Source: Nocardioides sp. SLBN-35 (GTDB taxonomy: Bacteria; Actinomycetota; Actinomycetes; Propionibacteriales; Nocardioidaceae). From it: DNA of 64,000 bases. Of this stretch, positions 35,060-43,198 are shown in pieces; positions within the stretch are counted from its first letter, which is position 1, and each line of letters opens with the position of its first letter. The position numbers and the translations under genes were made by a program. A model generated the notes under the pieces. It did no database searches and had not been told where the DNA came from. It saw only the letters and a list, made by a program, of their open reading frames with translations. The DNA is taken from NCBI RefSeq assembly GCF_006715725.1, contig NZ_VFNU01000001.1:2852001-2916000 (forward strand), given 5' to 3'.

Positions 35060-35172
35060 CGAGGAGGTTGCGCAGCAACCGTCACGAGACGCCTGGCCGC
35101 GCTGCCGGAACTCTCCACGGACAGTTCCGGCAGCACCTCACCTGGTCTCGTGACGCGTCCTCGACCTCCTCG
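35060..35172. repeat. Nested three-level palindrome downstream of the acyl-CoA dehydrogenase gene
   Basis: CGAGGAGGT (35060-35068) pairs with ACCTCCTCG (35164-35172). Inside it CGTCACGAGAC (35080-35090) pairs with GTCTCGTGACG (35145-35155). Inside that GCTGCCGGAACT (35101-35112) pairs with AGTTCCGGCAGC (35123-35134) around a 10-nt loop. All three nest on one axis, so it can fold as a long interrupted hairpin or cruciform. Confidence 0.75.
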
Positions 35173-35178
35173 CTCTTC

Positions 35179-35209
35179 GGGGACTCTCCTCGTCCCTCGG
35201 AGAGTCCCC
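35179..35209. terminator. Hairpin terminator between convergent genes
   Basis: GGGGACTCTC (35179-35188) pairs with GAGAGTCCCC (35200-35209), extended by one C-G pair, around a 9-nt loop. It lies between the acyl-CoA dehydrogenase (ends 35049) and the convergent PEBP gene (ends 35219) and probably stops transcription from the PEBP side. Confidence 0.65.
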
Positions 35210-35218
35210 GCGCTCGGA

Positions 35219-35746
35219 TCAGTGCTGGTAGGTCCCGTGCAGGATCGCCCGGCCGAGCGTCTTGAACGCCAGGTTGAAGCCGACGACGGCGGGCGTGGCG
35301 GAGCTGTCCACGCCGAGCTGCGCCTGCGAGACGGCGTGGACGACGAAGAAGTACCGGTGGACCTGGTCGCCCTGGGGCGGTGCGGCGCCGGCGAAGTCGA
35401 GCGTGCCGAAGTCGTTGCGGACGTGGAAGGCGCCCTCGGGCAGGGTGGCGTCGGACGCGCCTGCCCCGGTGTCGAGGCTGGTCACGTCGGCCGGGATGTC
35501 GACGGCGACCCAGTGCCAGAACCCGCTCGGGATGGGCGCATCCGGGTCGAAGCAGGTCACGACGTAGCTCTGGGTGCCCTCGGGGCCAGGCTCCCAGCTC
35601 AGCTGCGGCGAGGTGTTCCCGCCGTCGTAGACCTGGTCGGCCTTGAGCGGCTGTCCGGCGGTGACGTCCTCGCTCGTCACGGCGAAGGACGCAGCGGCGG
35701 GGAGCAGGGGGTAGGGGTCCGGGGTGACCGGGCGATCGAGACTCAT
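35219..35746 (-). CDS. YbhB/YbcL family (PEBP/Raf kinase inhibitor-like) protein
   Basis: The 175-residue protein has the PEBP motifs NTSPQLSWEPGPEGTQSYVVTCFDPDAP and WHWVAVDIP, then HRYFFVVHAV near the C-terminus, which form the ligand-binding pocket of the family. Bacterial members have no settled function. TAACTT on the minus strand (35754-35759) ends 7 nt before the ATG. Confidence 0.9.
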   Translation of the reverse strand: MSLDRPVTPDPYPLLPAAASFAVTSEDVTAGQPLKADQVYDGGNTSPQLSWEPGPEGTQSYVVTCFDPDAPIPSGFWHWVAVDIPADVTSLDTGAGASDATLPEGAFHVRNDFGTLDFAGAAPPQGDQVHRYFFVVHAVSQAQLGVDSSATPAVVGFNLAFKTLGRAILHGTYQH

Positions 35747-35817
35747 GTCACCGAAGTTAGTCCGGGTACTGGTCCCGTGTCAGGGGCGCCCCGGTGCATG
35801 CCGGGAGAATGGTCGGC

Positions 35818-37050
35818 GTGAGCGACTTCCCGCCGTACCCCTCCGGTCTGCGCCTCGCCGGGCGCCGCGTGCTCGTCGTCGGCGGGGGCCATGTGGCCCA
35901 ACGCCGGGTGCCGCAGCTGATCGCCGTCGGCGCCGACGTCCACGTCGTCTCGCCGTCGGTCACCCCGGCCATCGAGGGTCTGGTCGGCTCGGGCGAGATC
36001 ACCTGGCACGAGCGGGCGTTCGCCGACTCCGACGTGGACGGCGCGTGGTACGTCATCGCGGTCACCGACGACCGGGCCGTCAACGACCACGTCTCGGCGC
36101 TGTGCGAGGCCCAGCGGGTGTTCTGCGTCCGCTCCGACGACGCCACGCTCGGTACGGCGTGGACGCCGGCGGTCGGTCGTGAGGCCGGCATCACCGTGGC
36201 CGTGGTCGGCAACCGTGACCCGCGGCGCTCCGCCTCGGTGCGCGACGAGATCGTCGCCGGCCTGCGCGACGGCACCATCGCCGCGCCCCACCACCGCGCC
36301 GGTACGCCGGAGCGCACGCCCGGCGTCACGCTGGTGGGCGGGGGACCGGGCGACCCCGAGCTGATCTCCATCGCGGGGCGCAAGGCGCTGATGGCGGCCG
36401 ACGTGGTCGTCGCCGACCGGCTCGCGCCGCGCGAGCTGCTCGGCGACCTGCCCAGCGACGTCGAGCTGGTCGACGTCGCCAAGCTGCCGCGCGGCCGGTC
36501 GGCCCAGCAGGAGGAGATCAACCGGATCATCGTCGAGCGCGCGCAGGCCGGGAAGCGGGTGGTCCGGTTCAAGGGTGGCGACAACTTCGTCTTCGGCCGC
36601 GGCTTCGAGGAGATCATCGCGTGCCGGGCGGCCGGCGTACCCGTCACCGTGATCCCCGGCCTCACCTCGCCCGTCTCGGTCCCGGGCATCGCCGGCATCC
36701 CGGTCACCCACCGCGGTGTCACCCACGAGTTCACCGTGGTCTCCGGCCACCTCCCCCCGGGGCATCCCGAGTCGCTGGTGAGCTACGACGCGCTCGCGCA
36801 GATGCAGGGGACCGTGGTCGTGATGATGGGCGTCGAGAACGCCCCGCACATCGCGAAGGCGCTCGTCGCCGGCGGCCGTCCCGAGGGCACGCCGGTCGCG
36901 GTGATCTGCGACGGCACCATGCCCACCCAGCGCACCGTCCTGGCCACGCTCGGCACCCTCGCCACACGCCTGGCCGAGGAGGACGTCAAGCCGCCCGCGA
37001 TCATCGTGATCGGCGAGGTCGTCGCCGTGGCCCACCCCGACGCCTTCTGA
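35818..37050 (+). CDS. cobA: Uroporphyrinogen-III C-methyltransferase fused to precorrin-2 dehydrogenase domain
   Basis: A 410-residue fusion. Residues about 1-160 form the NAD-dependent precorrin-2 dehydrogenase domain (RRVLVVGGGHVAQRRV), and residues about 170-400 the SAM-dependent methyltransferase (TLVGGGPGDPELIS; VVRFKGGDNFVFGRGFEE; VIPGLTS). Together these convert uroporphyrinogen III to sirohydrochlorin or precorrin-2 precursors of siroheme and cobalamin, as in CysG. A complete CysG is longer (about 457 residues), so the middle region appears abbreviated. GAGAAT lies 7 nt before the GTG. Confidence 0.9.
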   Translation: MSDFPPYPSGLRLAGRRVLVVGGGHVAQRRVPQLIAVGADVHVVSPSVTPAIEGLVGSGEITWHERAFADSDVDGAWYVIAVTDDRAVNDHVSALCEAQRVFCVRSDDATLGTAWTPAVGREAGITVAVVGNRDPRRSASVRDEIVAGLRDGTIAAPHHRAGTPERTPGVTLVGGGPGDPELISIAGRKALMAADVVVADRLAPRELLGDLPSDVELVDVAKLPRGRSAQQEEINRIIVERAQAGKRVVRFKGGDNFVFGRGFEEIIACRAAGVPVTVIPGLTSPVSVPGIAGIPVTHRGVTHEFTVVSGHLPPGHPESLVSYDALAQMQGTVVVMMGVENAPHIAKALVAGGRPEGTPVAVICDGTMPTQRTVLATLGTLATRLAEEDVKPPAIIVIGEVVAVAHPDAF

Positions 37051-37060
37051 GCGCAGCCCG

Positions 37061-37876
37061 ATGGCCGAGCTCGTCGAGATCACCGACCCCGCCGATCCGC
37101 GGCTGGCCGACTACCGCGACCTGCGCGACGTCGAGCTCCGCAAGCACCTCGAGGCCGAGCACGGGTTGTTCCTCGCCGAGGGGGAGAAGGTCGTACGACG
37201 AGCCGTCGAGGCCGGCTACGCACCACGCTCCTTCCTGATGGCGCCACGCTGGCTCGACGGCCTCGCCGACGTGCTCGACCGCTCCGAGGCTCCCTGCTAC
37301 GTGCTGTCCGAGGACCTGGCCGAGGAGGTCACCGGCTTCCACGTCCACCGCGGCGCCCTGGCCTCGCTCGAGCGCCGTCCGCTGCCGGGCCTCGACGAGG
37401 TCCTCGCCGGAGCGCGCACGATCCTGGTCCTCGAGGACCTCGTCGACCACACCAACGTCGGCGCCATCCTGCGCAGCGGCGCCGCGCTCGGCTTCGACGC
37501 CGTCCTGCTCGCGCCCCGCTGCGCGGACCCGCTCTACCGCCGCGCGATCAAGGTCGCCATGGGAGCCGTGTTCGCGCTGCCCTGGACCCGGCTCCCGGAC
37601 TGGTACGACGCCCTGCCGGGTCTCACCGAGCGCGGCTTCACCACCGTCGCCTTGACCCTGGCCGCGGACGCCGTGCCCATCGAGGAGGCGGTGGCCGGCC
37701 GGGACAAGGTCGCGCTGGTCCTCGGCTCCGAGGGTCACGGGCTGTCCGCACGCTGGGAGCAGGCGGCCGACCGGCGCGCGATCATCCCCATGGCGCGCAC
37801 CATCGAGCACGGTGTCGACTCGCTCAACGTCGCCGCCGCGACGGCTGTCGCGTGCTACGTCACCGCTCGTCGCTAG
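37061..37876 (+). CDS. TrmH-family RNA 2'-O-ribose methyltransferase (SpoU)
   Basis: A 271-residue SPOUT methyltransferase with an N-terminal substrate-binding domain and a C-terminal knotted domain. The three motifs are LEDLVDHTNVGAILRSGAALG (motif 1), VLGSEGHGLS (motif 2) and IIPMARTIEHGVDSLNVAAATAVACY (motif 3). The target, rRNA or tRNA, is not determined. It follows the methyltransferase fusion by 10 nt with a possible shared transcript. It overlaps the convergent LysR gene by 4 nt. Confidence 0.9.
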   Translation: MAELVEITDPADPRLADYRDLRDVELRKHLEAEHGLFLAEGEKVVRRAVEAGYAPRSFLMAPRWLDGLADVLDRSEAPCYVLSEDLAEEVTGFHVHRGALASLERRPLPGLDEVLAGARTILVLEDLVDHTNVGAILRSGAALGFDAVLLAPRCADPLYRRAIKVAMGAVFALPWTRLPDWYDALPGLTERGFTTVALTLAADAVPIEEAVAGRDKVALVLGSEGHGLSARWEQAADRRAIIPMARTIEHGVDSLNVAAATAVACYVTARR

Positions 37877-38766
37877 GAGAGCCGCCGCTGCGACAGCGTC
37901 TCGACGACGAGATCGGCGAGCCACTGCTGGGCCGTTCCGGGGGTGCGCCGGATGTAGGCGGCGACGTCGATCGGCGCGACGTAGAAGGGCAGCTCGACGA
38001 CCTGCAGGTCGTGGCGCCGGGCGAACACCTCGGCGATGTGGCGCGGCACGATGGAGATGAGCTCGGTCGCGGCGACCACATAGGGCGCCGAGGAGTAACT
38101 GGTCAGCTCGAGCTCGACCTGGCCGCGTAGGCCGACCTGGTCGAGGAGCCGGGTGGGCCCGTCATGCCCGGCACGGCTGCGGACGTGGATGAACCGCTCG
38201 GCCGCGAACTGCTCGGCCTCGATCACCGGCTGCCCTATCCGCGGGTGGTCGGCGGCGGCGATGATCGCCCAGCCGACGCTCATGAAGGGACGGCGCTCCA
38301 GCCGCTCGTCGTCGATCAAGGCGCCGGTCAGGGCGAGGTCGACGCGGCCGCGGACCAGCTGCTCGACGACGTCCTCGGCCGAGAGGCTCTCGACCCGCAG
38401 CCTCGCCTGAGGCGCGTGCCGGGCCAGCTCGGGAAGCAGCAGGGGTAGGAAGGACAGCTCGCCGAACTCCGAGAGCAGCGCGGTGAAGACGCGGTCGGTC
38501 GTCGCCGGGTCGAAGGTGTCGGCGCCGCCCGTGGTGCGCTCGATCGTCAGCAGGGCCTCCCGCAGGGGGCCGTACATCGCGCTGGCCTGGGTGCTCGGCT
38601 CGAGGCCCGTGCGGGAGCGGGTGAAGAGGTCGTCGCCGAAGCGTCGTCGCAGCTTGGCGAGGGTGTAGCTCACCGTGGGCTGGGTGACGTGGAGCCGCTC
38701 CGCGGTGCCGGTGACCGAGCCGGTCTCGTAGAGCGTCACGAACGTCCGCACCTCGTTCAGCTCCAC
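37873..38766 (-). CDS. LysR-type regulator of the divergent benzoylformate operon
   Basis: The 297-residue protein starts with a LysR-type helix-turn-helix (NEVRTFVTLYETGSVTGTAERLHVTQPTVSYTLAKLRRRFGDDLF) and has a full effector domain. It is divergent from the benzoylformate decarboxylase gene, and the gap contains ATCGAT-type dyads, so it very likely regulates that operon in response to an aromatic effector. The GTG at 38766 gives the usual LysR N-terminus; the longer frame upstream enters the dyad region. Confidence 0.9.
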   Translation of the reverse strand: MELNEVRTFVTLYETGSVTGTAERLHVTQPTVSYTLAKLRRRFGDDLFTRSRTGLEPSTQASAMYGPLREALLTIERTTGGADTFDPATTDRVFTALLSEFGELSFLPLLLPELARHAPQARLRVESLSAEDVVEQLVRGRVDLALTGALIDDERLERRPFMSVGWAIIAAADHPRIGQPVIEAEQFAAERFIHVRSRAGHDGPTRLLDQVGLRGQVELELTSYSSAPYVVAATELISIVPRHIAEVFARRHDLQVVELPFYVAPIDVAAYIRRTPGTAQQWLADLVVETLSQRRLS

Positions 38767-38783
38767 TCCGGCCTCCTCTGGAT

Positions 38784-38832
38784 ATCGATGCCATCGATGT
38801 GGCGTCACCGCCGATTCTATTGGTCATCGATG
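38784..38832. promoter_or_regulatory. LysR-type binding region with ATCGATG dyad and a distal half-site
   Basis: ATCGATG-C-CATCGAT (38784-38798) is a perfect 15-nt dyad, and CATCGATG recurs at 38825-38832, just before the predicted -10 of the decarboxylase gene (38845-38850). The spacing fits LysR recognition and activation sites. Confidence 0.6.
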
Positions 38833-38856
38833 GGGACGCGACCCTACGGTTCCCGT

Positions 38857-40455
38857 GTGACGACCGCCACGATCCGCGACCACAGCCACGCCCTGCTCCG
38901 GCAGGCCGGGGTCTCCATGATCTTCGGGAACCCCGGCTCCAACGAGCTGCCGTTCCTCGCCGGACTGCCCGAGGGCGTGCGCTACGTCCTGGCGCTCCAC
39001 GAGGGCGCGGCGATCGGCATGGCCGACGGCTACGCCCAGGCCGGCGGCGGCCTCGGCGTGGTGAGCCTGCACGCCGCGTCGGGCACCGGCAACGCGATGG
39101 GTGGACTGAGCAACGCCGCCGTCTCCCGTTCGCCACTGCTGCTCCTGGCCGGCCAGCAGGTCCGTTCGACCGTGGGCCAGGACGTGATGCTCGCCAACGT
39201 CGACGCCGCCCAGCTCACCCGGCCGCTGACCGGCTTCGCCGCCGAGCCGCTGAGCGCCGACGACGTCCCGCGCACGCTCGCGGAGGCGATCCACAGCGCG
39301 ACCGCGGGCCGGCGCGGCCCCTCCTTCGTCTCCGTCCCGTACGACGACTGGGAGCGCCCGGCGCCCGCCGGCTCCGAGCTCGTGGTGGGCCGGCGTGTGC
39401 GCCGCGCCCACGGCGCCGACCGGGCCGTCGTCGAGGACCTGGCCGCACGGCTCGCCGACGCCCGCTCGCCGCTGCTCGTGCTCGGCTCCGACCTGGACGG
39501 CACGGTCGCCATGGACCTGCTGGTCCGCCTCGCCGAACACCTCGACGCGCCGGTTGCAGTGGCCCCGTCGCCGTACCGGCTGCCGTTCCCCAACCGGCAC
39601 CGCCTGTGCCGCGGCGTGCTCCCCGCCAGCATCCGCGCGATCCACGACGCGCTGAGCGGCCACGACCTGGTCGTGGTGCTCGGAGCGCCGGTGTTCCGCT
39701 ACCACCAGCACGAGCCCGCGGCCTACCTCCCCGAGGGGACCGCGCTCGTGCAGGTCACCGACGACGACGCGGCCGCGGCCCGGGCGCCCTTCGGCGACAC
39801 CCTGCTCGCCGAGCCCGCCGCCGTCGTCGCGCTGCTCGCCGAGCACCTCGGCGTCCCGGACGAGGTAGGCCCCGACGACGGGCGCTGGGTGGCCTGCCCG
39901 GAGCCGGCGCGGGGGGAGGCGGGCCGGCTGCAGCCCGCCGAGGTCTTCGCGGCGCTGCGCCGCACCCAACCGGCCGACACCGCCTACGTCGTCGAGTCGA
40001 CGTCGACGAGTGCCGACTTCTGGGCCCAGATGGACCTGCGCGCCCCCGGCAGCTTCTACTGGCCGGCCTCCGGCGGGCTCGGCTTCGGCCTGCCCGCTGC
40101 GGTCGGCGTCGCGCTCGCCCGCCCCGAGCGCCGGGTGGTCGGCGTGATCGGCGACGGCTCGGCCAACTACGGCGTCACCGCACTGTGGACGGCGGCCCAG
40201 CTGAGGCTGCCGCTCACGATCGTGATCCTGCGCAACGGCACCTATGGCGCGCTGCGCTGGTTCGCGGGTCTGCTCGGCACCCCCGACGTCCCCGGCCTCG
40301 ACATCCCCGACCTCGACCTGGTCCCCGTCGCCGAGGGGTACGGCGTGCCCGGCACCCGGGTCAAGGACGTCGCCTCCCTCGAGCGCGAGCTCGCCCGGGA
40401 GCCCGACGGACCCCGGCTGATCCAGGTCGACACCACCCTCACCACGCCGCACTGA
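38857..40455 (+). CDS. mdlC: Benzoylformate decarboxylase (thiamine diphosphate enzyme)
   Basis: The 532-residue enzyme closely matches benzoylformate decarboxylase (usual length about 528), which converts phenylglyoxylate to benzaldehyde. ThDP glutamate E49 and active-site histidines H72 (SLHAASGTG) and H283 (FRYHQHEP) match the E47, H70 and H281 of the Pseudomonas enzyme; the ThDP/Mg site is GDGSANYG near residue 432, and RNGTYGALRWFAG is diagnostic. TACGGT at 38845-38850 ends 6 nt before the GTG. It is followed by a transporter and an aldehyde dehydrogenase, giving benzoylformate uptake and oxidation to benzoate as the inferred pathway. Confidence 0.93.
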   Translation: MTTATIRDHSHALLRQAGVSMIFGNPGSNELPFLAGLPEGVRYVLALHEGAAIGMADGYAQAGGGLGVVSLHAASGTGNAMGGLSNAAVSRSPLLLLAGQQVRSTVGQDVMLANVDAAQLTRPLTGFAAEPLSADDVPRTLAEAIHSATAGRRGPSFVSVPYDDWERPAPAGSELVVGRRVRRAHGADRAVVEDLAARLADARSPLLVLGSDLDGTVAMDLLVRLAEHLDAPVAVAPSPYRLPFPNRHRLCRGVLPASIRAIHDALSGHDLVVVLGAPVFRYHQHEPAAYLPEGTALVQVTDDDAAAARAPFGDTLLAEPAAVVALLAEHLGVPDEVGPDDGRWVACPEPARGEAGRLQPAEVFAALRRTQPADTAYVVESTSTSADFWAQMDLRAPGSFYWPASGGLGFGLPAAVGVALARPERRVVGVIGDGSANYGVTALWTAAQLRLPLTIVILRNGTYGALRWFAGLLGTPDVPGLDIPDLDLVPVAEGYGVPGTRVKDVASLERELAREPDGPRLIQVDTTLTTPH

Positions 40456-40469
40456 TCCCAGGAGCACCG

Positions 40470-41717
40470 ATGACCGCACCCGACCGGACCCAGACCTGGG
40501 TCCGCGCCCTCTGCTGGGCGACCGTCACCCTCGAGGGCTTCGACATCGTCGCCCTCAGCGCCGCGTTGCCGACCATCCTCGACGGCGGACACGTCGGCAT
40601 GGACAAGGCCTCGGCCACCTTCGTCACCACGATCTCCCTGGTCGGGATCATGGTCGGCGCCATCCTGGTCGGCCCGCTCTCGGACCGGTGGGGCCGGCGC
40701 CGCTGCATCCTCGCCTCGATCGCGCTGTTCTCGGTGTTCACCCTCGCCGTTCCGCTCGCGACGAACCCCGAGACCTTCGGCGCGCTGCGCCTCGTCGCCG
40801 GTCTCGGCCTCGGCGCCTGCATGCCCGCCGCGCTCACGATGATGAGCGAGGCGACCCCGGAGACCCAGCGGGCTCGCGCCACCACGCTGACCATGACCGG
40901 CTACCACGTGGGCGCGGTACTGACCGCGCTCGTCGCGCTGGCCGTCGTGCCGCAGTGGCACCTGCTGTTCGTGATCGGCGGCGTCGCCGGGCTCGTCATC
41001 CTGCCGCTGATGTGGCTCAAGCTCCCCGAGACCAACGCCGTCGCGCTGGCTCGCCGCGGTGCCACCGCCGGCCAAGGGGAGTCGGCGGTGCCGGCGCCGC
41101 GCGCCTCGGAGATCCTGCGGTCGCCGTACCGCACCGCCAGCCTGGCCACCTGGGCCGCCTGCTTCATGGGTCTGCTGCTGGTCTACGGCCTCAACAGCTG
41201 GCTGCCGACGATCATGCGCGAGGCGGGCTACGAGATCGCTGCCTCGCTGACCCTGCTGCTGCTCCTCAACCTCGGCGGCATCGCGGGACTCGTGCTGGCC
41301 GGCATCGTCGGAGACGCCCGGGGCATCCGGCGCAGCACACTGGGGTGGTTCGCCGCCGCCGCCGTGCTGCTGGCCGTGCTGAGCGTGCACCTGCCGACCC
41401 TCGTGCTCAACGGCGCGGTGTTCCTGACCGGGGTCTTCGTCTTCAGCGCCCAGGTGCTCGTCTACGCGTGGATCACCCGCTACTACCCGCCGCACCTGCG
41501 CGGCACGGCCCTCGGCCTGGCCTCCGGTGTCGGACGACTGGGCTCGATCGTCGGCCCCGCGATCACCGGCGCCCTGGTCACCGCCGACCTGGCCTACCCG
41601 TGGGGGTTCTACGTCTTCGCGTTCGTCGCCGTCCTCGCCGCGGTCGCCATCGTGGTGATCCCGCAGCGGTTCGAACGCACCACCACTCCCGTCCCGACCC
41701 AGGAGGTCTCCGCATGA
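40470..41717 (+). CDS. MFS transporter, aromatic acid:H+ symporter type
   Basis: A 415-residue protein with about 12 membrane helices and the sugar/aromatic-acid MFS signature GPLSDRWGRRRCILASIA between helices 2 and 3. The N-terminus (LCWATVTLEGFDIVALSAALPTI) resembles the DGxD-like start of AAHS transporters. Between the decarboxylase and aldehyde dehydrogenase, it probably imports benzoylformate or mandelate. Its stop codon overlaps the next ATG (ATGA). It has a GGAG ribosome-binding site. Confidence 0.88.
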   Translation: MTAPDRTQTWVRALCWATVTLEGFDIVALSAALPTILDGGHVGMDKASATFVTTISLVGIMVGAILVGPLSDRWGRRRCILASIALFSVFTLAVPLATNPETFGALRLVAGLGLGACMPAALTMMSEATPETQRARATTLTMTGYHVGAVLTALVALAVVPQWHLLFVIGGVAGLVILPLMWLKLPETNAVALARRGATAGQGESAVPAPRASEILRSPYRTASLATWAACFMGLLLVYGLNSWLPTIMREAGYEIAASLTLLLLLNLGGIAGLVLAGIVGDARGIRRSTLGWFAAAAVLLAVLSVHLPTLVLNGAVFLTGVFVFSAQVLVYAWITRYYPPHLRGTALGLASGVGRLGSIVGPAITGALVTADLAYPWGFYVFAFVAVLAAVAIVVIPQRFERTTTPVPTQEVSA

Positions 41718-43102
41718 TCGACGTCACCGACAAGTCCACCGGCGAGGTGCTCGCCTCGCTCGAGGAGGCGTTCGCCGCCGACGTCGACCAGGCGGTCGCG
41801 CGGGCCCGGCTCGCGCAGCGGGCCTGGGCCGACCTGCCGTACGACCGGAGGGCCGCGGTCCTGCTCCGGGCGGCCGCGATCGCCGAGGCCGAGCCCGAGC
41901 GGCTGGTCCCGTGGCTGCAGCGCGAGGCCGGCTCCGCGCCGGGCAAGGCCGCCTTCGAGCACGGGCTGGTCGTCTCGGAGCTGCGTGAGGCTGCGGCGAC
42001 GGCGTCGGCGCCGTACGGCCGGATGCTCCGCTCGACCCGACCCCGGATGTCGCTCGCCCGGCACGTGCCCGTCGGCGTGGTCGGCGTCATCTCGCCGTTC
42101 AACTTCCCGGCGATCCTGTCCATGCGCTCGGTGGCCCCGGCGCTCGCGCTGGGCAACGCCGTCGTCCTCAAGCCCGACCCGCGTACCGCGGTCGCCGGCG
42201 GTGTCGCCCTCGCCGAGATCCTGCACGAGGCCGGGCTGCCGGACGACGTCCTGCAGGTGCTGCCCGGCGGAGCGGAGGCCGGACAGCGGCTGGTCGCCCA
42301 CCCGGACGTGCCCTGCCTGAGCTTCACCGGCTCGACGGCCGCGGGACGCGCCATCGCGGCGACGGCGGCGCCGATGTTCAAGAAGGTCCATCTCGAGCTC
42401 GGTGGCAACAACGCCCTGCTCGTGCTGCCCGACGCCGACCTCGACCGAGCCGCCTCCGCCGGGGCCTGGGGGTCGTTCCTGCACCAGGGCCAGATCTGCA
42501 TGACCACCGGTCGCCACCTGGTGCCCCGGGCCTTGGCCGACGAGTACGCCGATCTGCTGGCCGCGAAGGCCGGGGCGCTGAGCGTCGGCGACCCGTTCGC
42601 CGGCGACGTCGCGCTCGGCCCGCTCATCGACGCCGGCCAGCGTGACAAGGTGCACGGGCTGGTCACCGACACCGTCGCGGCCGGCGCCCGACTCGCCGCG
42701 GGCGGCACCTACGACGGGCTGTTCTACCGCCCGACGGTGCTCGCCGACGTCCGGCCCGACCACCCGGCCGCGCGCGAAGAGATCTTCGGCCCGGTCGCCC
42801 CGGTCATCGCCTACGACGACGTCGAGGAGGCGGTCGCGCTCGTCAACGACGACCCCTACGGGCTCTCGGTCGGCGTGCTCACCGGCGACGCGATGCGTGG
42901 CTTCGAGCTCAGTGCGCGGCTGGAGTCGGGCATGGTCCACATCAACGACCAGACGGTCGACGACGAGGCCGTCATCCCGTTCGGCGGCATCAAGGCCTCG
43001 GGCAGCGGCGGGCACTTCGGCGGCGCCGAGGCGAACCTGGACACCTTCTGTCACCTGCAGTGGGTCACGATGCAGGCGGAGATCGAGCGCTATCCCTTCT
43101 GA
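41714..43102 (+). CDS. Aldehyde dehydrogenase, probable benzaldehyde dehydrogenase
   Basis: The 462-residue NAD(P)-dependent aldehyde dehydrogenase has general base E228 (LELGGNNALLV), nucleophile C262 (GQICMTTGRHLV), the N-terminal cofactor segment PFNFPAILSMRSVAPALALGN and the C-terminal PFGGIKASGSG. It is the last gene of the operon and should oxidise benzaldehyde made by the decarboxylase to benzoate, as MdlD or XylC do; substrate assignment is by context. It overlaps the transporter gene by 4 nt. Confidence 0.9.
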   Translation: MIDVTDKSTGEVLASLEEAFAADVDQAVARARLAQRAWADLPYDRRAAVLLRAAAIAEAEPERLVPWLQREAGSAPGKAAFEHGLVVSELREAAATASAPYGRMLRSTRPRMSLARHVPVGVVGVISPFNFPAILSMRSVAPALALGNAVVLKPDPRTAVAGGVALAEILHEAGLPDDVLQVLPGGAEAGQRLVAHPDVPCLSFTGSTAAGRAIAATAAPMFKKVHLELGGNNALLVLPDADLDRAASAGAWGSFLHQGQICMTTGRHLVPRALADEYADLLAAKAGALSVGDPFAGDVALGPLIDAGQRDKVHGLVTDTVAAGARLAAGGTYDGLFYRPTVLADVRPDHPAAREEIFGPVAPVIAYDDVEEAVALVNDDPYGLSVGVLTGDAMRGFELSARLESGMVHINDQTVDDEAVIPFGGIKASGSGGHFGGAEANLDTFCHLQWVTMQAEIERYPF

Positions 43103-43104
43103 CG

Positions 43105-43118
43105 GATCCCGCGGGATC
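43105..43118. terminator. 14-bp perfect palindrome after the benzaldehyde dehydrogenase gene
   Basis: GATCCCGCGGGATC follows the stop codon by 2 nt. It can form a short stem and may serve as a terminator, though there is no loop-favouring centre and no U tract. Confidence 0.4.
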
Positions 43119-43198
43119 GTCGAGTTCGTGAAGATCTCTCAAAAACTGACACGCTGTCGCACTACCGCTCGCGCTCCGGGCCGCCTAGTGTCCCGTCC

